A stretch of 64,000 nucleotides of DNA from Candidatus Microbacterium colombiense (GTDB lineage Bacteria > Actinomycetota > Actinomycetes > Actinomycetales > Microbacteriaceae), in the NCBI GenBank assembly GCA_029203165.1, contig CP119308.1, forward strand, positions 2,108,001 to 2,172,000, in the 5' to 3' direction. Shown one piece after another: positions 42,188-49,752 of this stretch. A program made the translations under genes and the position numbers. The notes under the pieces were generated by a model that saw only the letters and a program-made list of their open reading frames with translations, did no database searches and was not told the origin of the DNA. Position 1 is the stretch's first letter; every line of letters begins with the position of its first letter.

Positions 42188-42795
42188 TCACCACCCGCAC
42201 TTCACGGTAGCGGTAACGTCGTACACCGCAGGCGTGGTGTAGGTTACGCCGCCACGGACCAACACACCGGTGCTGGTGGCCCACCACTTGGTCTGGTTGC
42301 TGTTCATGCACGCATATGACGTTCCCCGAGTGGCGACAGTGCCGTTGTAGTTGTTGAAGGTGAGATCCCTCACCGTTTTTTGGTCGAACGGGTTGAAGGG
42401 ATTCTCTCCTCTGATGCCAACGCGCGTCTTTACGCTCGTGAACTTGGTCCCGTACGACGTGGTCGTGTCGTTGTATACAACTCTCCCTGCGTAGCTGATG
42501 AAGACAGACATGCCGCAGTCCGACGGCAGCGCGCGCGCTGCGGTTTGGCCTTTGGCCGGCGCGAATCCAACCGTCTGAACAGAGAGTATCTCGCGACCGT
42601 CTTGCAAAATGTCCTCGTAGAGAGCCTCTGTCGCTTCGCGAACTCTGGGGGACTCGATCTCAGCGATCTGGGCTGTGATCTCCTCTTGCGTGGGGGCGGT
42701 GGCGGTGATTGATCCGCGCTGGCGTATGCCGGCGTTCCGCCGCTGAGCAGCACAGCTGCGACCCCGATAGCCCCGATGGTGTGTCGAATTCTCAT
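42188..42795 (-). pseudogene. Secreted protein with signal peptide, frameshifted after the signal
   Basis: ATG 42795 opens a signal peptide (RIRHTIGAIGVAAVLLSGGTPAYA). The continuing frame becomes a Pro/Arg-rich nonsense run. In another frame, from about 42713, the sequence reads as protein: ITATAPTQEEITAQIAEIES, then LYEDILQDGREILSVQTVGF and ending VYDVTATVKCGW, with three cysteines. A single lost base near 42713 explains both. GGAGAAAG lies before the ATG, and TAGTGT upstream fits a -10. It is the first gene of the three-gene minus-strand operon and ends overlapping the next (GTGA). Confidence 0.6.
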
Positions 42796-42828
42796 TCTTT
42801 CTCCGGTTTCGTCATGCCTCGCTTTGGC

Positions 42829-42834
42829 ACACTA
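42829..42834 (-). promoter_or_regulatory. -10 element of the secreted-protein operon
   Basis: Minus-strand TAGTGT lies about 33 bases before ATG 42795, giving a leader of about 27 bases with a good ribosome site. Confidence 0.45.
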
Positions 42835-42921
42835 GCTCGGCGTCCGCGGATAAATCAACCGTTGCGACAAAATGCCCACGTTGTTATGCGTGACGAGCAG
42901 ATGGAGTCCTATGTCGGTACC

Positions 42922-43140
42922 TCACCTGCGTGTCGACTTCCCCCTTGGACGGCCGCGCGGGATGGTCGCTTCGATCCTGACGAGTACCTTCCTGAGCGCG
43001 GTCATCCTGCCCTGCGCGTCGAGCCGCGTGGCCAGACGATCGTCCTCGACCCACTCGTAGATTGCGCGTGTGCTCTTGCCGATCAGCACCGACGCTGCCT
43101 TTACGTTGAGCCACTCCTTCGGCTCAGGAATCGTTTCCAC
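42922..43140 (-). CDS. Excisionase-like helix-turn-helix protein
   Basis: This encodes 72 residues with GTG start at 43140. The core EWLNVKAASVLIGKSTRAIYEWV followed by DDRLATRLDAQGRMTAL is a MerR/HTH_17-type recombination directionality or small regulator fold, ending in a basic tail (RGRPRGKSTRR). Such proteins accompany integrases in mobile elements; no integrase is present here. The start is the first usable codon in a long open frame, so the exact N-terminus is uncertain. Confidence 0.5.
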   Translation of the reverse strand: METIPEPKEWLNVKAASVLIGKSTRAIYEWVEDDRLATRLDAQGRMTALRKVLVRIEATIPRGRPRGKSTRR

Positions 43141-43189
43141 CCGTCTCGGGGCAGGGGCATCCGCACCGGGCCGGCGTATCCGGCATGTC

Positions 43190-43760
43190 GTTGCACGCGT
43201 CTCCGATGCAGGCGGTTCGCGTGGGAGATGAACGTGCTGATCGACTTCACGCGGCGTGCCATTCCCATCCGTGAAGTCCCGATCGCGACGGTCTACCTCG
43301 ACGAGAACGCCTCCTCTCATTTTCGCCCGGTGCGGGATTCGCTCGCGGTCCTTCGTCCGATGCTGCGCTACGTGCTGGTGTCGCTCGCGTCGTTCGTTCT
43401 GGATGTCGCCGCGCTCGCTGTGCTGTACGCACTCTCCGGGGAGCTGTTGGTGTCCGCCGTCGGGGCGCGCCTGGTGAGCGCTGCCGTGAACTTCGCCCTC
43501 AACCGGGCGTTCGTGTTCTCGCGCAACCGTGGCCTCAGTCCGCGGCGTCAGGCCGTCCGCTATGCAGGCCTCGCGATCGTGCTGCTTGCCGGAGCGTACA
43601 CATCGATGTCCCTGCTCGTCGCCGGGGGCGTTCCGATCGTGTTCGCGAAACTGCTCGCGGACAGCGGTGCCTACGTCTGCGGCTTCCTGCTGCAGCGGGG
43701 ATATGTCTTCGCGTTCCGTGGTGGGAAGAAGCATGGTGGGAAGCGATCCGGCCTCAACCA
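43190..43760 (+). pseudogene. Glycosyltransferase-2/GtrA fusion remnant
   Basis: Around 43210 the plus strand begins to read RRFAWEMNVLIDF, then AIPIREVPIATVYLDENASS and HFRPVRDS, the end of a polyprenyl-phosphate glycosyltransferase family 2 domain. Four helices of a GtrA domain follow (LRYVLVSLASFVLDVAALAVLY, AVNFALNRAFVFSRN, LLQRGYVFAFR). The catalytic part of the glycosyltransferase is absent upstream. The frame has no natural stop after GYVFAFR but runs through a terminator and antisense to tRNA-Leu to 43854. If translated at all, it would start at ATG 43228. Confidence 0.6.
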
Positions 43761-43790
43761 GAAGAAGGCCCCCTTTCGGGAGCCTTCTTC
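43761..43790. terminator. Stem-loop terminator beside tRNA-Leu
   Basis: GAAGAAGGC pairs with GCCTTCTTC; after one C-A mismatch, CCC pairs with GGG around a TTTC loop. It lies 7 bases beyond the 3' end of the minus-strand tRNA-Leu and is followed on the plus strand by TTCTCTG, so it can work in both directions. Confidence 0.75.
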
Positions 43791-43797
43791 TTCTCTG

Positions 43798-43880
43798 TGC
43801 GCGGAGGGGGACTTGAACCCCCACGCCCTTACGGGCACTACGACCTCAACGTAGCGCGTCTACCATTCCGCCACCCGCGC
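43798..43880 (-). tRNA. tRNA-Leu (GAG)
   Basis: The minus strand gives an 83-base class II tRNA. The acceptor GCGCGGG pairs with TCCGCGC (one G-U), the anticodon stem CTACG/CGTAG encloses TTGAGGT with anticodon GAG, a long variable arm TGCCCGTAAGGGCG follows, and the T arm is GGGGG-TTCAAGT-CCCCC. The discriminator A is at 43798. CCA is not encoded. It borders the accessory region on its 3' side. Confidence 0.93.
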
Positions 43881-43979
43881 AGGTTTTGGATGATCGTTGC
43901 CGACCGAAGAATGACACTATCACGTTCTCCACGGCCTCTCGAACCGAGCCGTACGCCCGGGCGTGGCACGCGTTTTCGG

Positions 43980-43985
43980 TAGCCT
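43980..43985 (+). promoter_or_regulatory. -10 element of a leaderless message (M20 peptidase)
   Basis: TAGCCT is followed by GGAGAC and ATG 43992. Confidence 0.5.
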
Positions 43986-43991
43986 GGAGAC

Positions 43992-45287
43992 ATGATCGAT
44001 GAGCCGCTTCCCGAGGTCGTGCGCGTCGCGCGTGACCTGATCCGTTTCGACACGTCGAACTTCGGAGGCGGCAATGCGAAAGGCGAGCGCGAGGCCGCGG
44101 AATACGTCGGCGCCTACCTCGAAGCGCTCGGTCTCGAGGTCGAGTACTACGAGCCGGTGCCGCGCCGCACGAACGTGATGGCACGGGTCGTGGGCCGCGA
44201 TCGTTCGAAGCCCGCCCTCGTGGTGCACGGGCACCTCGACGTCGTTCCCGCGATGGCAGAGGACTGGAGCGTCGATCCCTTCGCCGGCGACGTGCGCGAC
44301 GGCATGCTGTGGGGCCGCGGTGCGGTCGACATGAAGAACATGAATGCGATGATCCTGACCTCCGTGGCGGACATCATCCGGGCGGGTGAGCAGCCCGAAC
44401 GCGACCTCGTACTCGCCTTCTTCGCCGACGAGGAGAACGGCGGCGTCGAGGGTTCCGCGCTGGTCGTCCGCGATCGCCCCGAGTGGTTCGCCGATGCGGG
44501 CGCCGCGATCAGCGAGGTCGGCGGGTACTCGATCACGGTCGACGACCGTCGCGCGTACCTGCTGCAGGTGGGGGAGAAGGCGCTGATCTGGATCCGGCTG
44601 GTCGCCAAGGGACGGGCAGGACACGGGAGCCGCCTCCACGAAGACAACGCCGTGACGCGGCTCGCCGAGGCGGTGGCGGCGATCGGTCGCACCCGCTGGC
44701 CGATCCGACTCACCCCGACGACAGAGGCGCTCCTCGAAGGGCTGAGCGCACTCACTGGGCGCAGCACCGACGATCCGGATGCCCTCGCCGCCGCGGCCGG
44801 CCCTGCGGAGGCCTTCCTGCGCTCCTCTTTCCGCACCACGGCCAACCCCACTGCTCTGACCGCCGGATACAAGCACAATGTGATCCCGGAGCGTGCGGAG
44901 GCACTCATCGACGTGCGGGTGATTCCCGGCACGGAGGACGACGTGCTGGCGGAGCTGCAGCGCATCGTCGGCGACGACATCCTGATCGAGACCGTCGTGC
45001 GCGACATCGGCATGGAGACGCCGTTCGCGGGCGATCTCGTCGAGGCGATGGTCGCGAGCATCGGCCGGCACGACCCTGGGGTTCCGGTGATCCCGTACCT
45101 CCTGGGCGCTGGCACCGACAACAAGGCGCTGGCCGTGCTGGGCATCACCGGCTACGGGTTCGCTCCGCTGAAACTCCCTGCCGACCTCGACTTCACCGGG
45201 ATGTTCCACGGAGTCGATGAGCGCGTACCCGTAGAATCGCTTGTCTTCGGCCAGCGGGTGCTGACCGATCTGCTGCTCTCGTTCTGA
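43992..45287 (+). CDS. M20/M25/M40-family metallopeptidase
   Basis: This encodes 431 residues, a di-zinc peptidase or acylase. Metal ligands are in VVHGHLDVVP, GRGAVDMKNMNA, and ADEENGGVEGS (the catalytic/bridging glutamates), with the histidine-bearing dimerisation domain at GRAGHGSRLHED and a C-terminal histidine region near MFHGVDERVP. The family includes dipeptidases, carboxypeptidase G2 and ArgE; the substrate is open. Cytosolic. Leaderless start, six bases after TAGCCT. Confidence 0.88.
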   Translation: MIDEPLPEVVRVARDLIRFDTSNFGGGNAKGEREAAEYVGAYLEALGLEVEYYEPVPRRTNVMARVVGRDRSKPALVVHGHLDVVPAMAEDWSVDPFAGDVRDGMLWGRGAVDMKNMNAMILTSVADIIRAGEQPERDLVLAFFADEENGGVEGSALVVRDRPEWFADAGAAISEVGGYSITVDDRRAYLLQVGEKALIWIRLVAKGRAGHGSRLHEDNAVTRLAEAVAAIGRTRWPIRLTPTTEALLEGLSALTGRSTDDPDALAAAAGPAEAFLRSSFRTTANPTALTAGYKHNVIPERAEALIDVRVIPGTEDDVLAELQRIVGDDILIETVVRDIGMETPFAGDLVEAMVASIGRHDPGVPVIPYLLGAGTDNKALAVLGITGYGFAPLKLPADLDFTGMFHGVDERVPVESLVFGQRVLTDLLLSF

Positions 45288-45338
45288 GCGCCGCTACGCT
45301 GCTCCCGCGCCGTCCTCGAATCAGAAGGCACCACCTCC

Positions 45339-46163
45339 ATGCACCTGCTTGAAGCGCTCATCCTCGGCATCGTCCAGGGACTCACCGAGTTCCTGCCGAT
45401 CTCCTCCAGCGCACACCTGCGCATCATCGGCACGTTCCTGCCGTCGGGGGAGGACCCTGGCGCCGCGTTCACTGCGATCACGCAGATCGGCACCGAGGCA
45501 GCGGTCGTCGTGTTCTTCTGGCGCGACATCGTGCGAATCGTCGGGCAGTGGTTCCGCTCTCTCACCGGTCGCGTGCCTCGCAACGACCCGGATGCGCGGA
45601 TGGGATGGCTCATCATCATCGGCAGCATCCCGATCGTGCTGCTCGGACTGCTCTTCCAGGATCAGATCGAGAGCGTCCTGCGCTCGCTGTGGATCGTCGC
45701 GATCATGCTCATCGTCTTCGGCATCCTGCTGGGCATCGCCGACTACGTGGGCGCGAAGAAGCGCAGGCTGGACCAGCTGACGTACCCTCACGGCATCGCC
45801 TACGGATTCGCTCAGGCTCTCGCCCTGATCCCCGGGGTCTCGCGCTCGGGCGGCACCATCACGATGGGGCTCTTCCTCGGTTACGAACGCGCGGCCGCTG
45901 CACGGTACGCCTTCCTGCTCGCCATCCCCGCCGTGTTCGGCAGCGGCTTCTACCAGGTCTACAAGAGCTGGGACGAGCCGTCGTTCTTCTCCTTCGGCGA
46001 CACCCTGGCCGCCACGGGGATCGCCTTCGTCGTGGCGCTCGGTGTCATCGCGTTCTTCATGAACTGGATCTCGAAGCGCAGCTTCCTGCCGTTCGTGATC
46101 TACCGCATCCTGCTGGGCACGACGATGCTCATCCTGCTCGGAACGGGCGTCATCGCCGCGTGA
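45339..46163 (+). CDS. uppP: Undecaprenyl-diphosphatase (BacA type)
   Basis: This encodes 274 residues, an integral membrane enzyme that dephosphorylates undecaprenyl diphosphate for reuse in cell-wall synthesis and can give bacitracin resistance. The signatures GLTEFLPISSSAHL and ALIPGVSRSGGTITMGLFLG contain the catalytic residues. Eight membrane segments are predicted. The start is ATG 45339; TACGCT about 44 bases upstream could be its -10. Confidence 0.93.
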   Translation: MHLLEALILGIVQGLTEFLPISSSAHLRIIGTFLPSGEDPGAAFTAITQIGTEAAVVVFFWRDIVRIVGQWFRSLTGRVPRNDPDARMGWLIIIGSIPIVLLGLLFQDQIESVLRSLWIVAIMLIVFGILLGIADYVGAKKRRLDQLTYPHGIAYGFAQALALIPGVSRSGGTITMGLFLGYERAAAARYAFLLAIPAVFGSGFYQVYKSWDEPSFFSFGDTLAATGIAFVVALGVIAFFMNWISKRSFLPFVIYRILLGTTMLILLGTGVIAA

Positions 46164-46181
46164 GGCGAGCAGCCGCCCCGG

Positions 46182-47030
46182 TCACCGCTTGCGGTCGCCG
46201 GGGCCGTCGTCGCGTCGGCGAAGATAACGCTCGAACGCCTGGGCGATCGCATCGCCCGACGCCTCGGGGGAGTCCCAGGTATCGCGCGTGCGCTCCAGCT
46301 GACGGATGTACTCGGCCATGTCCTCGTCGTCCGCCGCAGCAGCATCGATGGACGCCTCCCAGGCGGCCGCTTCGGTGCGCAGGTGATCGCGGGGCACGTC
46401 GACGCCGGTGAGCTCCTCGAGCCGGTCGAGCAGCGCGAGCGTGACCTTCGGCGACGGGGTGGCCGAGGCGACATAATGGGGCACGCTCGCCCAGAGGCTG
46501 GCGGTGGGGATGCCGGCGTTCTCCGCGAAATGCTCGACCACGCTGAGGATGCCGACGGGGCCCTCGTAGAGCGAACGATCCAGTCCGTGAACCTCGCGCA
46601 CCTGTTCGTTCTGGCTCGACGCGAAGATCGAGATGGGCCGGGTGTGCGGCACATCCGAGAGCATCGCCCCGAGAGTGACGAAGCCGGTGACGTCGTCCCG
46701 AAGCGCCACATCGATGAACTCCGCGGCGAAGGCCTGCCATGTCCGCGCGGGCTCAACGCCGGTGAGAAGCCAGAACTCCGGTCCGGGGCCGGGATCACGC
46801 GGGCGCCACAGCGCCGCCTCGGGCCACTTGACCTGACGACGACCCTCGGCGTCCACCTGGGTCGACGGACGCGTGTACTGGTAGTCGAAGTAGAGCTCGG
46901 GATCGACCGAGTGCACCAGGTCGTAATCGGTCCCCGCCCGCAGCGCCTCCACGGCGCCGCTCGCACCCTCGCCGGCATCATTCCAGCCGTCGAAGGCGAC
47001 GATGACGATGCGCGAACCGAGAACATCCAT
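46182..47030 (-). CDS. PAC2-family protein (proteasome assembly chaperone-like)
   Basis: This encodes 282 residues of the archaeal/bacterial PAC2 (COG2047) family. Typical segments are VAFDGWNDAGEGASGA at the N-terminus, TRPSTQVDAEGRR, SVPHYVASATPSPK and a C-terminal helical tail. Family members are related to proteasome-assembly chaperones; their actinobacterial role is unproven. GGAG lies 8 bases before ATG 47030, and TAGCCT (47071-47076, minus) fits the -10. An in-frame upstream extension was rejected. Confidence 0.88.
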   Translation of the reverse strand: MDVLGSRIVIVAFDGWNDAGEGASGAVEALRAGTDYDLVHSVDPELYFDYQYTRPSTQVDAEGRRQVKWPEAALWRPRDPGPGPEFWLLTGVEPARTWQAFAAEFIDVALRDDVTGFVTLGAMLSDVPHTRPISIFASSQNEQVREVHGLDRSLYEGPVGILSVVEHFAENAGIPTASLWASVPHYVASATPSPKVTLALLDRLEELTGVDVPRDHLRTEAAAWEASIDAAAADDEDMAEYIRQLERTRDTWDSPEASGDAIAQAFERYLRRRDDGPGDRKR

Positions 47031-47111
47031 CCGGGACTCCCTCCGAGGTCGGTGACGTGGGTATCCTTCCAGGCTAGTCCGCGCGGACAGGAAGTGGGCG
47101 GCGCCCACGGC

Positions 47112-47117
47112 TAGCAT
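47112..47117 (+). promoter_or_regulatory. -10 element of a leaderless message (HAD phosphatase)
   Basis: TAGCAT is followed by seven bases and GTG 47125. The ATG at 47116 lies inside this hexamer, which speaks against it as a start. Confidence 0.5.
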
Positions 47118-47124
47118 GGGTTCA

Positions 47125-47808
47125 GTGAGCAGACAGCCCCGCGCGGTCCTTTGGGACATGGATGGAACACTCGTCGACACCGAGCCGTATTGGATGGCGG
47201 CGGAGACGGCCCTGGTGGAGTCGTTCGGCGGCACCTGGAGTCACGAGGATGCGCTCCAGCTCGTCGGCAACGGCCTCATCGACAGCGCGATCATCCTGCA
47301 GAACGCCGGTGTCGCGATGGAGGCCGACGCCATCATCTCGCTTCTGACCGATGCCGTGCAGGAGTCGTTGCGCACACAGGGCGTGCCCTTCCGCCCGGGA
47401 GCGCGCGAGTTGCTGAGCGACCTCAAAGCGGCGGGAATCCCCACCGCCCTGGTCACCATGTCGCTGCGTCGCATGGCCCTCGGCGTGGTCGAGCTGATCG
47501 ACTTCGACGCTTTCGAACTCGTCGTCGCAGGAGATGACGTCGAGAACCCGAAACCGCACCCCGAGCCGTACCTCCAGGCCGCCGCGCTGCTCGACATCGA
47601 CATCACCGAGGCGATCGTCATCGAGGACTCTCCGACCGGGCTCCGCGCCGGCATCGCCTCCGGGGCCGTCACGCTCGGCGTCCCCCACATCGTCTCGCTC
47701 GAGGAGGTGGGTGCGCACGAGCTCTGGCCCACGCTGGAAGGACGCAGCGCGGCCGATCTCATCGACCTCTTCAACCGCCTGAACGCCCCGACGGGAGCCA
47801 CCCGATGA
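47125..47808 (+). CDS. HAD-superfamily phosphatase, beta-phosphoglucomutase-like
   Basis: This encodes 227 residues. Motif I is LWDMDGTLVDTEPYW (Asp 11 and 13), motif II is ALVTMS, motif III and IV are NPKPHPEPYLQAA and VIEDSPTGLRAG. It hydrolyses phosphate esters of small metabolites; the substrate is not predictable. ATG 47116 is nine bases upstream in frame, but the TAGCAT box covers it, so GTG 47125 is preferred. Its stop overlaps trmI (ATGA). Confidence 0.87.
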   Translation: MSRQPRAVLWDMDGTLVDTEPYWMAAETALVESFGGTWSHEDALQLVGNGLIDSAIILQNAGVAMEADAIISLLTDAVQESLRTQGVPFRPGARELLSDLKAAGIPTALVTMSLRRMALGVVELIDFDAFELVVAGDDVENPKPHPEPYLQAAALLDIDITEAIVIEDSPTGLRAGIASGAVTLGVPHIVSLEEVGAHELWPTLEGRSAADLIDLFNRLNAPTGATR

Positions 47809-48824
47809 CCGACAACCGAGCGCAGCGACCGAGCGGGCCGTTCCGAGCGGGGGACCGCGTGCAGCTCACGGGCCCGAAGGGCCGGTTGCACACCGTCACC
47901 CTCCGTGAGGACGGAGAGTTGCACACGCATCAGGGTGTGCTCCGCCATCGCGACCTGATCGGCCTGCCCGACGGCTCGGTGTTGGCGAACAGCTCGGGTC
48001 ACGAGTACCTCGCCCTGCGGCCCCTGCTGCGCGACTTCGCGATGTCGATGCCGCGGGGGGCGGCGATCATCTACCCCAAGGATGCCGCGCAGATCGTGAT
48101 GCAGGCCGACATCTTCCCCGGCGCGACGGTCGTCGAGGCGGGCGTCGGCTCCGGAGCTCTCTCGCTGTCTCTGCTGCGGGCGATCGGCACCGCGGGGAAG
48201 TTGGTGTCGTTCGAGCGGCGCGAAGAATTCGCCGATGTGGCACGCGGCAACGTGGAGACCTTCTTCGGTGGGACGCCCGACACGTGGCGGGTCGTCGTCG
48301 GCGACCTGCTGGAGGCTCTGCCGAGCGAGGCCGAGGCCGGGAGCGTCGACCGCGTCGTCCTGGACATGCTCGCTCCGTGGGAGTGCATCGACGTCGTGGC
48401 CGACGCCCTCACTCCGGGCGGAGTCGTGCTCTGCTACGTCGCGACCGCCACGCAGCTGTCCCGAGTCGCCGAGTACATCCGCGCCACGGGGCTTTTCACC
48501 GAGCCCGATGCCTCGGAGACGATGGTGCGCGGCTGGCACGTCGAGGGACTCGCCGTCCGCCCGGACCACCGGATGGTCGCGCACACCGGCTTCCTCATCA
48601 CCGCGCGTCGACTCGCCCCCGGAGCGATCGCGCCGTCGGTGAAGCGGCGCGCGTCGAAGAGCAGCTACGGCGACGACGACGTCGAGCAGTGGACTCCGGG
48701 CGCCGTGGGCGACCGCGAGATCAACGACAAGAACCTGCGCAAGCGAGCGAGGGACGCGGCCAAGGCTGCCGAGGGGGCGCGCCTGGCGGCGACATCGCGC
48801 GAATCGGACCAGCCGACGGAATAG
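47805..48824 (+). CDS. trmI: tRNA (adenine-58-N1)-methyltransferase
   Basis: This encodes 339 residues. A small N-terminal beta domain (FRAGDRVQLTGPKGRLHTVTL) precedes the Rossmann methyltransferase with the SAM motif VVEAGVGSGALSLSLLRAIG, then FERREEFADVARGNVETFFGG and VLDMLAPWE. It makes m1A58 in the T-loop of tRNA as a tetramer. The TAG stop lies inside the -10 of the following gene. It commonly lies upstream of the proteasome accessory region in actinobacteria, as it does here. Confidence 0.93.
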   Translation: MTDNRAQRPSGPFRAGDRVQLTGPKGRLHTVTLREDGELHTHQGVLRHRDLIGLPDGSVLANSSGHEYLALRPLLRDFAMSMPRGAAIIYPKDAAQIVMQADIFPGATVVEAGVGSGALSLSLLRAIGTAGKLVSFERREEFADVARGNVETFFGGTPDTWRVVVGDLLEALPSEAEAGSVDRVVLDMLAPWECIDVVADALTPGGVVLCYVATATQLSRVAEYIRATGLFTEPDASETMVRGWHVEGLAVRPDHRMVAHTGFLITARRLAPGAIAPSVKRRASKSSYGDDDVEQWTPGAVGDREINDKNLRKRARDAAKAAEGARLAATSRESDQPTE

Positions 48825-48827
48825 ACT
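48822..48827 (+). promoter_or_regulatory. -10 element overlapping the trmI stop codon
   Basis: TAGACT uses the TAG stop of trmI and is followed by seven bases and GTG 48835. Confidence 0.5.
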
Positions 48828-48834
48828 GGAACGC

Positions 48835-49752
48835 GTGCGTAAAACGTCCGCCGTTCTGGCCACCCTCAGCCTCGCCGTCCTCGCCCTGACCGGGTGCACC
48901 ACAGCACCGTCGTTCGACGGCGCCGCGTGCGATCGTGCGGCCGGCGGAGACAGCGTGCTGAGCGCCGCGACCGTGACGGGCGACCTCGGATCCGCTCCGA
49001 AGGTCGAGGTGTTCGCTCCGGTCAACGTCGAGAAGACCTCGTTCGCCGATGTCACCGTCGGTGACGGCCTCGCCCTCACCTCCGACTTCCAGCCGCTCGT
49101 GCTCGACATCGCCTTCTACGGTGGAAAGAGCGGCGACAAGCTCTACGCCTCGGAGTTCAACGGCGATCTCAGCCGCGTCAACAACATCGACTTCTGGGCG
49201 CAGAAGTCGCCCGGTCTGGGAGACGTGCTCGAGTGTGCAACCGGCGGAAGCCGTGTGCTCGCGGTGATGACCCAGGAAGACTTCGGGGCGCAGAATGCGG
49301 AGGGCTTCGGTCTCGCGAAGGACGAGAATGTCGTCGCTGTGATCGACGTGCTCGATGTCTACCCCACGCGCGCCTCGGGTGCGCTGCAGTTCAATGACGC
49401 CCGTGGGTTGCCCACCGTGGTGCGCGCCGTCGACGGGACACCGGGAATCATCATTCCCGACGGTGCTGCGCCGAAGAAGTCCGTGACCCAGACGCTGATC
49501 AAGGGTGATGGCGCCGCAGTGAAGCAGGGCGATGTGATCGTCACGAACATCATGTCGGTCGACTGGGACACGAAGAAGGTCGGATCAGGGAACACCTGGG
49601 GGTCGACCGCGAGCATGGGCGCCGCGGCGAAGGAATTGGTCGGCGCGACCGTCGGTTCCCAGCTCCTCGTCGTCATCCCCGCAACTGAGGGCAGTGGCGC
49701 GATCGCCGTGGTCGTGGACATCCTCGGCATCGTTCCGGCCGCCACGCAGTGA
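48835..49752 (+). CDS. FKBP-type peptidyl-prolyl isomerase-like lipoprotein
   Basis: This encodes 305 residues. A lipoprotein signal ends LALTGC (Cys 20). Two FKBP-like halves follow: the first degenerate, the second with TQTLIKGDGAAVKQGDVIVTNIMSVDWDT, the last strand GSQLLVVIPATEG and AIAVVVDILGI. Such membrane-anchored isomerases assist folding of secreted proteins. Active-site aromatic residues of canonical FKBP are only partly kept, so catalysis is uncertain. GTG start, leaderless by the TAGACT box. It overlaps pafB by GTGA. Confidence 0.8.
   Translation: MRKTSAVLATLSLAVLALTGCTTAPSFDGAACDRAAGGDSVLSAATVTGDLGSAPKVEVFAPVNVEKTSFADVTVGDGLALTSDFQPLVLDIAFYGGKSGDKLYASEFNGDLSRVNNIDFWAQKSPGLGDVLECATGGSRVLAVMTQEDFGAQNAEGFGLAKDENVVAVIDVLDVYPTRASGALQFNDARGLPTVVRAVDGTPGIIIPDGAAPKKSVTQTLIKGDGAAVKQGDVIVTNIMSVDWDTKKVGSGNTWGSTASMGAAAKELVGATVGSQLLVVIPATEGSGAIAVVVDILGIVPAATQ

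Noticed and set aside
39900..43800. Attachment-site direct repeat of the tRNA-Leu 3' end
   Set aside because: I searched by eye for repeats of the T-arm/acceptor sequence across the accessory stretch and found none.
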